Shown here one piece after another: positions 1-10,884 of a stretch of 37,887 nt of DNA. The stretch comes from Thermomucor indicae-seudaticae. Taxonomy: Eukaryota; Mucoromycota; Mucoromycetes; Mucorales; Lichtheimiaceae. The position numbers were made by a program, and so were the translations under genes. The stretch spans positions 1-37,887 of the forward strand of contig JSYX01000286.1 of assembly GCA_000787465.1 (NCBI GenBank), written 5' to 3'. A model generated the notes under the pieces. It was not told the origin of the DNA. It was given only the letters and a program-made list of their open reading frames with translations, and did no database searches. Each line of letters starts with the position of its first letter. The first letter of the stretch is position 1.

Positions 1-1171
1 GAAGCATAGCTTCTTCGTGAGACGAGTAACAGCTCTCAACTCCCGCAGGCTTCTTACTAAAACCTCTGGCATTGGGGAACGCACGGCACAGAATGCCGTC
101 ATATTCTGAAATCAGAAATAAACGGCTGAGGATTCCACATGGGTTGGAGAAGAAACAGGACAACTGCACAGCGTAATTTTGTTATTTAAACCCCGACTTC
201 TTCTCTGTTTTTTGGACCCTTTGTTTTCCCTACTATATGAAGTCTGTTGTAAACTATTTGAAACGCTTCAAGAGCTTTAGTATGCAAAAGAATATATGCT
301 AAAGTTTATGTGGTCAAAATTTCAGGGTGGTTTGTGAAGGCAAAAATCGAGAAAATTGAGATTAAAAAAGAGGAGCATAGGTTTTTGACCAGACTTCTAC
401 TATGTCGTGGTGGCAGTTGTGATCGCAGTGGCATTATCGATTTGTCATAGAAACAACAGCTACAATATGAAGATACTGAAGAATATGATCTGAACCAATG
501 TAAAATACGTATAGCCAAGCGCCCTGTCTGTAAATGACACCGGTAGAATACAGTATACTGGCATCAAACAGCTGCCAACAACCAGCGCTTTATCAAACGG
601 GAAATGCAGGATGTTTATAAAACGCCTAACCATATTAAGCATCTGGCTGATTAGCAATTCCGGCAAGGTACAGAACCTGATAAGGGCCTTGTTTTATGCT
701 GCGGCAAGATATTGGCTACGTTAATTAGAATTGCTGAGGAGTCTTCAGTGTCCATTGTGCAACGGAAACTCGAAGGAAACATTTGGACTGTATTACATAG
801 CCACATCTGTGGCATTGGGTATTGACAGGATACTTTTTGATAGAGCACAGAAAGAATATTTATAAACTTTGACGTGGAATGGCTAAAACTTGCAGATGGA
901 GCTTTTCGCCGAAACATGTATGAGAAATACAAAGACTGTAACAATCAAAATCAGCGACCTGAAATCCATGCACCCTTGTGGGCACCCTGGAGACGGTAAA
1001 TAAGGCACGATGACCATTTGTTTGGTTCAAATAGCCCCTCCCGTAGCGGTCATACGACGTGTGATCTATGGGAAGCATGGTTAGCAGAACATGGTGCAGA
1101 AAACCGACTCGGATCGGCGTTTTAACCGAGCTCTAACGTCCCTCTTCCCCTCTTCCTGCAACCTGATCACC
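1..1171. other. No supported gene; upstream region of Mg transporter
   Basis: Several short open frames lie on the minus strand (for example 651-944 and 860-1078), but none resembles a family I know and none can be joined through convincing splice sites. The final part is the 5' flank of the transporter gene. An in-frame ATG at 1091 could lengthen that protein, but the ATG at 1172 has the better context (CACCATGG). A decayed or lineage-specific minus-strand gene in 300-1080 cannot be excluded. Confidence 0.4.
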
Positions 1172-3362
1172 ATGGCTCGACCAAAGCGACGAAACAATAA
1201 GAATTACCGTCAATTGAGGTCAACCATGCCGCAACATCAAACAGGCATGGCTCCTATACCCCGGACAGAGGATTTCTCTTATCACGCAGACGCTTCACCT
1301 TTTCAGCCCTTAAACATGTTCTTCAATCGATCACATAATCCTCGCTACACAGCCATCCCGGAGATGGCAGGGGAAGTGAGTATGAGAAGCGAAAAGTCAG
1401 TCAAAACAGGACGCCCACTAATCACGTTTGGTAGCGACATCCGTCGCTTGACGATCCTGTTCCTCCAGGCGTTTCCCCTTATTTTTCAGCCAACAGAGAC
1501 TACGACAATAATAGTAATAATAATATACTTATTGATATCCAAACTGAAAACAACATACGACAACAACAACATAGTAATGGCGGAAGCTCAAATACACCGC
1601 CTACGACTGGAACAACCGTCCATAACAGTACACATAGCCGACTGGGAAGCACACTTAATGTGTACAACTCGGATGTAGATACGGCTTCTCGTGGTGGATC
1701 CATTGAGGAAGACGTCTGCTTTCCGCCGGCAGACGCGAAAGACGAAAAAGGAGGCATCGATTTTGAGGCACTGGAAGAGTACATTATTGAAGAGCGTCGT
1801 GCTCTGGCAGCAAACGATGCGCAGCAAAACGCTCGACGGCGACGGCTGTCCAACATGGGAGGATTTGGTGATGGGAAGCGGTATGGTAGCTTCTACGGGG
1901 ATAGAATGAAGGTAAAAAAAATAAGCAATGACAATAATGCTTTTGCTAGATATTGCAGGAGCAGCTCAATTATCTTTTTCCTGCTAGCATTTGGAGGGTG
2001 AGGATGCGGAAACCTATCGTATTACATATTATTCTCCTTTCGAACCGTCCACGATCCATGCCCGATCCATCAGCGAAGTTCCTTCGAATGGGGAGAAACT
2101 TAGCGATATGCTAAAGAAAGGATGTTTCTGGATTGATATTCTGTGTCCAACAGACAACGAAATGAAAGCGCTAAGCAAGGTAGGCTAATTGCAAGTATTA
2201 TTTGCAGCCATCCACCAGGTATTAACAAGTGAAAGGACAGATTTTTCATATTCATCCTCTTACAGCTGAAGACATTACCATGGAAGAACCAAGAGAAAAG
2301 TGCGAAGTTTTCAAGAATTATTATTTCATTTGTTTCCGCAGTTTTGAACAAGATCAATTATCCCTTACCTATATGCAACCTCTCGGCATGTACATATTGA
2401 TAATGAAAGAAGGCATATTAACGGTAAGTTGGACAGCATGTAGCGTTGTGTGACGGCCCCGGGACTGAGCGGACGGTTCCCGACCAGTTCCATTTTCGCC
2501 CTATGCCTCATCCACACAGCGTCCGCAAAAGGATCAAGCAACTGAAAGATTACATCCGCGTCACTCCTGGTAAGTGCTTCAATGAGGACCTTTGTCTTAA
2601 CAGATACTGACTTTGCAGTTTTTAGACTGGATATGCTATGCAATACTCGATGATATAACTGACTCGTTTGCGCCTTTGATACGCGCCATTGAGTTTGAGG
2701 TGGACTCGATCGACGAGTTAGTCCTTATCCTCAAAGAATCGGAACAGTCCGATATGCTTCGACGGATCGGATATTGTCGGAAAAGAATGATGAGCCTACT
2801 GCGGCTACTGGTATCTAAAGCCGATGTCCTCAAGACGATCGTAAAGCGTGGTGAGACACAGGCAATAGATGGCACGCGACCCGCTTTCTCCAATGAAGTT
2901 GCTCTTTATCTCGGAGATGTACAGGGTAACTAGATATACAAAAGTTGTCGCATACGAAAGCGTATTGGCTAAGGAGAACCACCTATTGTGCAGACCATAT
3001 TATCACTATGCTCCAATCTCTCAATCATTATGAGAAGATCTCGTCACGCTCGCATTCAAACTACCTTGCCCAGATATCCATAGAGATGACCCAAACAAAC
3101 AATGAAATCAACGATGTTCTCTCTAAACTGACCGCACTTGGAAGTGTTCTGGTACCTATGAACCTCGTTACTGGCTTATGGGGCATGAACGTCCAGGTTC
3201 CAGGACAGTATCAGGTAAATGTTTCAAACGAATCGATTTTTGGACGATTATTTAATAGATATGTTACAGGAGGACCTTACTTGGTTTACATGTATCATGG
3301 TCTCGATACTCACTTTTTGTGTGGCATCTACGTTATTGATGAGATACTATAACATTGTATAA
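1172..3362 (+). CDS. CorA-family magnesium transporter (Mnr2/Alr-like)
   Basis: Predicted Mg2+ channel of the fungal Mnr2/Alr branch of CorA, probably in the vacuolar or plasma membrane. Eight exons: 1172-1375, 1435-1911, 1988-2179, 2241-2423, 2488-2569, 2626-2925, 2994-3214, 3270-3362, giving 583 residues. The N-terminal third is hydrophilic, with an Asn-rich and acidic stretch. The cytosolic domain carries HIHPLTAEDI and the conserved PDWICYAILDDITDSF block, which is restored only by splicing at 2569/2626. Near the C-terminus come a membrane segment, the diagnostic GMN selectivity motif (about residues 543-545) and a second membrane segment (LTWFTCIMVSILTF). The two closely spaced C-terminal helices and short tail fit the family. 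ATG 1172 is preferred over the in-frame ATG 1091 by context. The family is certain; Mnr2 versus Alr1 is inferred. Confidence 0.9.
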
Positions 3363-4042
3363 ATCAGCCTGTGTGTGTAACAAGTTTGCCGGAATAATAC
3401 TTTCTATGCTGGCTTGTTGACCGGGAGTGAAATTCGACAAGCTGAATAGTTTCTCATATAATCACTGTAAAGTTGATAGTATCATCAAGCCTTTGAAAGC
3501 AGAGAGTGCATACTGCTTTTGGAATTGAATACTTTGCCATGATTCATATCTTTCCAACAGCAGTAAACGTTCTGTCTGTCAGTCCTGTAGTAAAGTCTGT
3601 CTGCTTTGTGTGTTTCCGGTTATCTCCTGTAGATGATTGTTGATGAAAGTTATCCTCTTCCATATTTTAGAGGCAGCGCCACTATCAATTCATGTAGCTC
3701 TGTTGCTTCACTGGGATACCCAATTGGCCCGAAGGAATCAATGTCGAGTTACACATATCGTAATCAGTTTCTAGGTGCATTAGGAAAATGTGTCCCATGG
3801 TACACGAAAGTCCGTTAGCAATTGCGTATGAATTATGAAAGACAGTGTTTTTTCTCCATGCAGAAATCTGGTTTCAACCCCAGCCAAACCTTTGCAGTGG
3901 TTTTCGTCGGATCCCTTCGTTCCTTTTGCACTTCAAACTGATTTTCTCCCAGACCGTCTTAGCATCTCGAAATTCAGGGATCAAGTTACTTTTATAACAT
4001 CGAACTCCTCTTGCGTCTTTTCCGTTTCGTCATCTTATTCTA
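3363..4042. other. Intergenic region / 5' flank of CNOT4 gene
   Basis: About 680 bases between two plus-strand genes. Short frames at 3633-3818 and 3835-4062 show no recognisable content. The part next to 4043 is pyrimidine-rich (TTTTCCGTTTCGTC) and is probably 5' UTR of the ubiquitin ligase gene. Confidence 0.5.
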
Positions 4043-7000
4043 ATGCTTTCAGACGACGATGATTTGGATTGTCCTCTGTGCATGGAGGAGTTCGACATTG
4101 CTGATCGCAACTTCCGTCCTTGTCCTTGCGGGTATCAAGTAATGTGAAAATTTCTGCATTGTGTTGTGCTACCAAAGCTAACAAACGGTCTTGCCGCTTT
4201 CATCTCGTAGATTTGTCGATTCTGTTGGCATCACATTAAAACCAACCTCAACGGTCGTTGTCCGGCCTGCAGACGAGTTTACAGCGACCAGATTGTTGAA
4301 TTCATTCCTGTGAGCGCCGAAGAAATTGCACGAATCAAGCGGGAAAAGAAGGAAAAGGAGCGTCAGCAAAAGGAGTTGAAAGACTCAAGTAGACGCCATT
4401 TGTCCAATGTGCGGGTTGTTCAAAAGAATCTGGTCTACGTGCTTGGTCTGAGCTCAAAGTATGCGAGCGCAGAGGTAAGACGTGTGCATTGAATGGGATA
4501 AGCGACTTCTAGTTTAGCGCGCTAAGTGCTATTGATTAGAACGAGTTCTTCAAGAAGTACGGCAAGATCATTAAACTGGTCGTCAGTAAGCGGTCTTCGC
4601 AACAGTCCTCGACAGGAAATGGATCCGCTTCTGTGGGTATCTATGTGACATATGCACGCAAGGAAGACGCTGCTCGTGCGATCGCCGGTATTAATGGAGC
4701 TGTGTGTGATGGTAGAACAGTGCGGTAAGTGTGAGAGTTGCCATATAATGCCTGATATAGCTACAACCCACCGTCAATTGACAGAGCTTCCTACGGTACT
4801 ACCAAGTATTGCACTTACTACCTGCGACACATGCCTTGTACAAACCCGAACTGTATGTATTTGCATGAACCGGGAGACGACACAGATAGTTACACCAAAG
4901 AAAACCCTACAATTGGGTAAGCTGTTTGCCTTTTTTGGAGAAAATGCGAGGAAAACTTACGAAAGATATCCAGGAAACATCCTGCTGCCGCTGGTAATCA
5001 GACTTTCCCCAATAAACGGCCCACAGCGCCGGCGGCCAAAGCAGTTGTGCGACAATCTGTATCGGCGGAAACAAACAACCAAGAAAGTCCTCGCAGAACG
5101 TTCGCCTGGGCCCCAATTCCAAAGATAGCACCTCCACAATCGCTTCAGCCTTCCAAATCAGAGCAGACCTCTACGAAACAACCAGAGCCAACTATAGAGA
5201 TCACGCCTGCTTCATCAAAGGCACCAACCCCAGAACCAAACCAAAAAATCGCTGAAGCGGATGCAAAGTCAGTCGCGAATGAGAAAAAACCTGCGCTTCC
5301 TGCGACAGCATCTTGGGGTAAAGGCGTTGCCAACTCTCACAATCACAGCAGCCAAGATACAATAACAACTCCCGTGAATTTTGGGCCATCCTTGTCGGAC
5401 GCTGTTAGTACACCACAAAAGCCTAAACAGTCACCTACCATCCCTCGAAAGAAGGAAAAGAAATTGAAATCCAAGATGGTGCGCCTGGAAGATTTTGAAG
5501 AGGGTAAAACTGGCAAGCCGCAGGGAGTCAATAAGGCAACAAAAGCGAAGAAAGAGAAGCAGAACGAAGCAAAAGAGGGCGCTGCTCTCTCAGATAAAAG
5601 TAACATGCAACATGTTGACGAGACACAGCAAGCAGCGCAGGTGGAACAGTCGACGGTCGTTCAGTCACATGGCGAAGAAAAGAAGGAGCAGCAACCAACA
5701 ATCCCAGAAGCGAATGAAGCTAACGTCACTGATACGCACGCCACCGAAGCACAACCTATTGAACAGAGTTCGGCTGAAACGCAGCAAGTTCAGTTACAAT
5801 CTGCAGAGGCGGGAACGATGGATATTGATGGGGAAAAAGAAGCTGGAGCGGAACATCTGGATCAAAAGCAGACTGAAAATCAGGAAAATAATGAGAATGC
5901 CCTGATTAGCACAGGAGATCAAGTGGAAACTACGGTGCAGTCGACAGACGCAATGATAGATGACGGAAAACAAGAGAGCAACAACGCTTCTTTAGCGTCC
6001 AAAGAAACCGAGGATCATCCTCAATCTCAGGATTACGCCGCGAAAAGCGAGGAGCAATGCCTCCATGGGCTCGAAGAGCCGACGGCGAAACCAGACGATG
6101 TTGATGAACCTCCACACGAGAAGCCAGATTCAAAGGAAATAAGCGAAGAACTTGCCCCGTCGCAAGTTGTGACCGAAGGGAAGACTGCATTCGATGATAC
6201 TACGAAGTCTCCTAGAGCGTCAAAAGAGCCTTCATTTGCCAATTATGTCTTGGGCGATCTGGTCATGGATGATGCTGACGATATTACCGGAGATGTATCC
6301 GACGAAGAAGAAGGAGGATTATCCAGCTTGAAAGCTGATCTTTCCACAGATCAGGACGTTATCTATTATTACGATCGAAACGAGAATCAACGGGAGTTAT
6401 CTGGAACTGAACAGTCGGAAAAGGTAGAAGAGGAGCGTACTAGTAGTTCATCTCCGTTTGTTGCAATGGAGCGTTTTTCCGCAGTGGTAGATCATCAGTT
6501 GGTATCTGGGTCTCCGGAAAAGGCAGTGGACGATATTGGACGACAATCATCGCAACCTGGTATGCCACCGTTTTTCGACTTGCGTTCCCCACCAGACAAC
6601 ACCACTTCCCGGGCGAATGTTCCACGTCTGCCGCCTGGCTTGGCGGGACCAGCGGAATGGCAAGCACTTGGATTTGACCCGTTTAACGGTCAGGATCCTC
6701 GATTAATAACATCACGACGTCTACAGCATTCGCAGCAAATGCTTGAGGCTCTTGGGTTATATCCTTGTTTCCATGGACCTATGGTGAATTTTTCGCCAGA
6801 CTTCCACACTTCAGGAACTCCACCACCGCCTCCTCCACAGGCACATGCTCCTTCAGCGCCAATGTTTGATGATGCTCCTCCTCCTCAGGGCATGGGTTCC
6901 ATTGCACCTAATTCCGAGTTTCGAGGCGCACCGCCTGGCCTGAATTCTATGGTGCATAACCCAGAAATGTTCAATTTAGAGCAAAGGTTCCAAAATATGA

Positions 7001-8292
7001 ATATGAAAGTTCATCATGAAGGCTTGGATATGTCCCGAGAGCAGGAACAGTCCGTCAAATCAATGCAAGACAGCTTTAGGGCGTTACTACCGAATGTCAA
7101 TATCAGTTTCAGCCCTTTACCTGAAGAGCATATCAACCATATTGCACGCGGACATAATCAGTTTACTTCGAAGCCTCATACGCCTGGGGCTGATGATCGT
7201 CGATTATCGGAACATGCAAGGATACCGACAGAGCATGCGGACTCCAATAGGAGGATGTCCTCAGATGTGGATGCTGGTGCTACTGTTCATCGCAGTAGTC
7301 AACAAATACCGAGCTTTGGTAGTAATGATAATTTGGCACACGAGAAGGAGTTCCTTGAAGGGTTTGCGCGAACTGCTGTTAACGGTTACCATCCGGTTTT
7401 GTTTCCTGCACACAAACCTGATGCCCTATCGGAGGTCTCCAAAGCCGAAGATAATATTAACCAGAGCTACACGGAACGTCGAGCTATGGATGCGAAACAG
7501 GAAGCCCAAGATTTCTTTGACAAGTTTCTACGCAAAGCAGCGGCACCTTCATCCAGCGGGGATCATGTTAGCCAGATCATGGATGATGATGCGAGAAGTA
7601 AGTTATCATACATTACTTGGAGTACTATACAAGATCGATCCGACTTATTCTACGTAGAAACTATGCCCTTCCAGGATCCAGCCATAATGTCCGTAAGAAT
7701 GGGTGATCCGAAGTCAAATGCATCCCGTACTTCTGAGGCAACTGAATCACTCAATTCGATACTGCACGTCCTCAGCGGGCGTCAGCAACCCCACGAGCAA
7801 ATGGATCGGCCTCCCACTTTCCAAAGTATGAATGAAGCGAAAATCCTAAGTCCTTCGGAAAGAGGATTTGGTGGAGATATGGCTCCTAAACCCTTTGAAA
7901 TATTCAACGGTGGACCAATGTCATATCATCAACCCCCTCCTCCTCCTCACCATCCGCATCCTCATCAGCATTCACTTGCGCCACCTCCACCACCGCCGCA
8001 TCCGATGCTGCTTCAGCAACATCATCAACAGCAACCACCGCCACCTTTTATGTCAGGTTTTGGCCAGCCACCTATGGGTATGATGCCCCGGTTTCCTCCT
8101 CCTCCTCCTCAACATCCGCCAGTGCACGAACCGGTTCCCCCCCCTGGAATGATACCTCCGCCACATCATCACCACCATTTACACGGACCAATGGAAATGG
8201 GTTTCGGTTTACCCAATGGAAATATGTCAGCAAATTTTCCTCCTGGCCTGTTTCCTCTAGGAGGACGCTTGAGTAGTGGTGATGGCATGTAA
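4043..8292 (+). CDS. CNOT4/Not4-type RING E3 ubiquitin ligase of the CCR4-NOT complex
   Basis: E3 ligase of the CCR4-NOT complex, acting in mRNA turnover and co-translational quality control. Exons: 4043-4138, 4211-4474, 4540-4724, 4785-4916, 4974-8292; 1331 residues. The N-terminus is a C4C4 RING with all eight cysteines (10, 13, 27, 29, 34, 37, 49, 52), the Not4 hallmark. It is followed by a basic KREKKEKERQQKE helix, an RRM (about residues 108-185; LVYVLGLS, VGIYVTYARKEDAARAI) and a C-x8-C-x4-C-x3-H zinc finger (CTYYLRHMPC...CMYLH). The remaining roughly 1100 residues come mostly from one long exon and are low complexity: first Gln/Glu/Lys/Ala-rich and acidic, later Pro/His-rich with polyproline and His runs. 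The protein is more than twice the length of yeast Not4 or human CNOT4. The start is chosen because the RING begins within ten residues of ATG 4043. Confidence 0.95.
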
Positions 8293-9100
8293 AGGGGGTA
8301 TTATTTTCTTCTCGTGATTTATCATTGCTAGTGAATAATTCGTTTCTTCCTTTGTTTGTTCGTTCGTTTGTTTCACCTCTTTCAAACACGATGTAAACAC
8401 TTCATCCCAATTCGCGTACTATATTTTTCATTCAAGTTGCCTGGCCTGGACTTTTTAATGCGTTCTGAAATACGAACAATTTTCGCATTTCCTTTTAGCG
8501 CTGTATTGAAGGAGAGTTAAGCGCATAGGACGAATTCCACATCTTTGCGCTGATCACCCTAAGAAATCTCCCGTATCGGCTTTAGACATAACAATATCGT
8601 GTACTGCCGCGCAGGTTTTTTGGATTGTCTAGTAGCCGGCCATTCAGACCACAGCACCTATCATAAAGAATAGTATATCTGGCATGTGTATGTAGTGAAA
8701 AATGTTATCTTTTTATAAACTTGGTTGTCGATTAGGGTTCTTTACCAGGAAATGAAGGGAATAAGTGGCGTTTTTCGCACTGTATGCACTGGGGTTGGGT
8801 TTGGCCGCGTCTTTGCATTGGTCTGCATATGCGACGCGTTATCCAAAAGTCCCATGTCGATTGTTCAGACTGTGGTTAATTATATGAGACCACGTGGAAA
8901 CAAAGAACTGAAGGCTTCTGTTGCTCAATCGAAAACCTGCGATGTCGATGGTTGCTCTCTCTTTATTGAGAGAAAAAATCTAAATCAGTCAATGCCTCTC
9001 GTGGTTTGCCTTCCAAAACGGCTTACTTCACTTTCGAGACCTCAGCATCGTCGTCGTCACGGTTGCGCTTCTTGAGAGCGCTTCGAGGGGTTGGATTCCG
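8293..9100. other. 3' flank of CNOT4 gene, no gene seen
   Basis: AT-rich 3' flank of the ligase gene, starting with a T-rich stretch containing TTTG/TTCG repeats around 8340-8375 that probably belongs to the 3' UTR. The open frame at 8725-9075 has no recognisable domain and atypical composition. Confidence 0.5.
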
Positions 9101-9960
9101 CCTTGTTTCCATGGTAAGCGTCCCCACCGCAATGCCTTCTTTAACGGCGACGTACAATTACGGTTAGGGGCCGCCACTTAGGTTTGGTAGTCACCAGTAT
9201 CCGTGACGCACTCGAGACCGTATGCACCGCCTCAGGAAGAGCGATACCACGAGTCGCAAGAGCAGCGACACGCAAACTGCGACGCAGGGGAGCCATGGTA
9301 GGCCGGACACAGCAGAGAGCACCGACATGAGACGAAGAGAGCAGACGATCCAGCAGCGACCGAAGACGGAACCCCAATCTCCAACCTGGCGGCACCGTCG
9401 GGCGAAGACAAGTCAACAGATATAAAACGGCTTGCCCGCTTGTTGCGTAAAGAACGCCGTCAGTCCCCGCTCAGGTCTCTTGACAGCAGTTGTATACTGG
9501 ATTCCGCCCTGGGTTCAACTCGATCAAGCTTTTTCACCAGAAACAGAGGCTACTTGACGGTCAGTCTCGCCTCGAATGCCCAAACGGTGCGGAGGGTCCG
9601 AGTATCTGGAGACAGCGGATCTAGGGCCATAGCCCGTACGAACAATTAGCGTACAGGTGCTCGCCAGCAGGTAGTGATGGAGCGAAAAAAGGATATCGCG
9701 ACCATGAGACCGGCCCTGGACCTGGCGCTTGGCAGGGGCAAGAAGACGCTCGCCAGAGGTTCAACCTCGCTTGCCGGAGAGAGCGCGGACAAAACCAGAG
9801 AGCATGCCGAAGAACCAAATGGCATGCCGAAAAGCCCAGGCAAACCTTCAACAGGTGCCGAGGACGAACGGCCCAAGTATGGGCGTCCCCGAGTCGAAGT
9901 GAATGCAGAAACGGGTGCAGAAGAGGATGATGCAGTAAAAAAGGAGATTGCGTATGCAAA
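9101..9960. other. GC-rich patch with open frames on both strands, unknown origin
   Basis: From about 9120 to 9950 the sequence is clearly richer in G+C and CpG than both flanks, and open frames occur on both strands (9222-9425, 9440-9649 and 9674-10075 plus; 9141-9416, 9621-9959 and 9646-10044 minus). The plus-strand products are Arg/Lys/Ser-rich and show no family I recognise. The last one has a charged tail (TKVTKKKKRGRK). This could be debris of a transposable element or a lineage-specific gene; I assign no function. Confidence 0.35.
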
Positions 9961-10385
9961 GTACGATACGAAAGTCACGAAGAAAAAGAAGAGAGGACGA
10001 AAATTTTGGGGTATTTTGTCTGGGACCAGCATTGCTTGCGTCACCCCTCTGGGATGTCTCCTCCGAAGCCACTAAGAAACATTCTCATGTGCTGATCGCG
10101 AGTAAAGACCACGCTCACTTTTTACTGTTTAAAAGACATATGGTGGTCTATAGGACGCTTCCCTCGAATATGGTTAAAGAAGTATTAAGTTAAAAAATTC
10201 CAGAGCGATCTGACAACTTTTTGGTTGTTGTGTAACAACCCCTAAATTTTTGCACTTGGACGAGAACTGGTCCTTTGCTTGCAACACAATAGTATGGAAG
10301 AAGACCTCAGCCGTTGATGATTTATATTCACTATGATGTCCCAAATGGATCATCAGTATATGAATAGTGACCATATTTGAAGATT

Positions 10386-10434
10386 TTCGAAAACCAAAGC
10401 GGGAAAGGCCAGCGTAAAAATGCTGGTTTTCGAA
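10386..10434. repeat. Perfect 11-bp inverted repeat (hairpin) 3' of the Fanzor relic
   Basis: TTCGAAAACCA at 10386-10396 is repeated as its exact reverse complement at 10424-10434. A competing inner stem, CCAGC (10409-10413) with GCTGG (10422-10426), uses part of the right arm. The structure starts about 42 bases beyond the stop side of the Fanzor fragment (lower coordinates, i.e. 3' on the minus strand). It could be a remnant of the element's structured RNA or end, or chance. Confidence 0.5.
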
Positions 10435-10724
10435 TAGCTTTTTGCGTCAACTTAAAGTGAAATTTAAGCCATGCTTCAAAAAGGTTTTACGGTGAAATCG
10501 AAATACATTTGCACTCGATGGAGAGAATGATTTACTTTTGTAAAAGCTTCAGATCTGCCACGACCTTCGGCCACGGAAAGGGCAATACTGAAAATGTTCT
10601 TACTAGCATTAAAGTCGCGGTCCCATGCCGTTTTACGGATGCTGCACATCAAGATGGTATACAGTTCCGTGCCGTCATCCCCAACTAGTTTCTCGAGGGT
10701 CTTCTGCATGCACTTGTGGCACAC

Positions 10725-10788
10725 CTAAGACATGGAAATAAAAAACCAGGTTAGAAAGAAACACTTCCTTGGTTGTTGTTGTGTGTAC
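10725..10788 (-). other. Intron remnant within Fanzor relic
   Basis: On the minus strand CAG|GTACAC at 10789/10788 and TCTTAG|GTG at 10725/10724 bound a 64-nt intron. Removing it joins the TSQ residues directly to VCHKC, the expected zinc-ribbon start, so the ancestral gene was a normal spliced fungal gene. Confidence 0.65.
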
Positions 10789-10800
10789 CTGCGAAGTATA

Positions 10801-10884
10801 CAGTGGCCGCTCGATGTAACGATATTCGGTATAACGATCACCCTCGGCATTCTCAGGGGTGATTGTTATATCGAGCGCTCAGTG
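10801..10884. mobile_element. 84-bp pogo-like MITE with TA target duplication
   Basis: A short non-coding element bounded by TA at 10799-10800 and TA at 10885-10886. Its ends are imperfect inverted repeats of about 23 bp: the left end begins CAGTGGCCGCTCGATGTAAC, and the right end read inward begins CACTGAGCGCTCGATATAAC. The CAGTG...CTCGAT(A/G)TAACG ends and TA duplication resemble the pogo/Tigger branch of Tc1-mariner. Deleting the element with one TA restores the codons GAA-AGT-TAT-ACT-TCG-CAG across the Fanzor reading frame, which shows it is an insertion. There is no transposase inside, so it must have been mobilised in trans. Confidence 0.8.

Noticed and set aside
1500..1856. Minus-strand frame of 118 codons
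   Set aside because: It is the antisense shadow of exon 2 of the Mg transporter and Ser/Leu-rich without any domain.
5930..6242. Minus-strand frames inside the CNOT4 tail
   Set aside because: Antisense shadows of a low-complexity coding exon.
10801..10884. A complete Tc1/mariner transposon
   Set aside because: Only 84 bp separate the TA duplications and there is no transposase, so it is a MITE.
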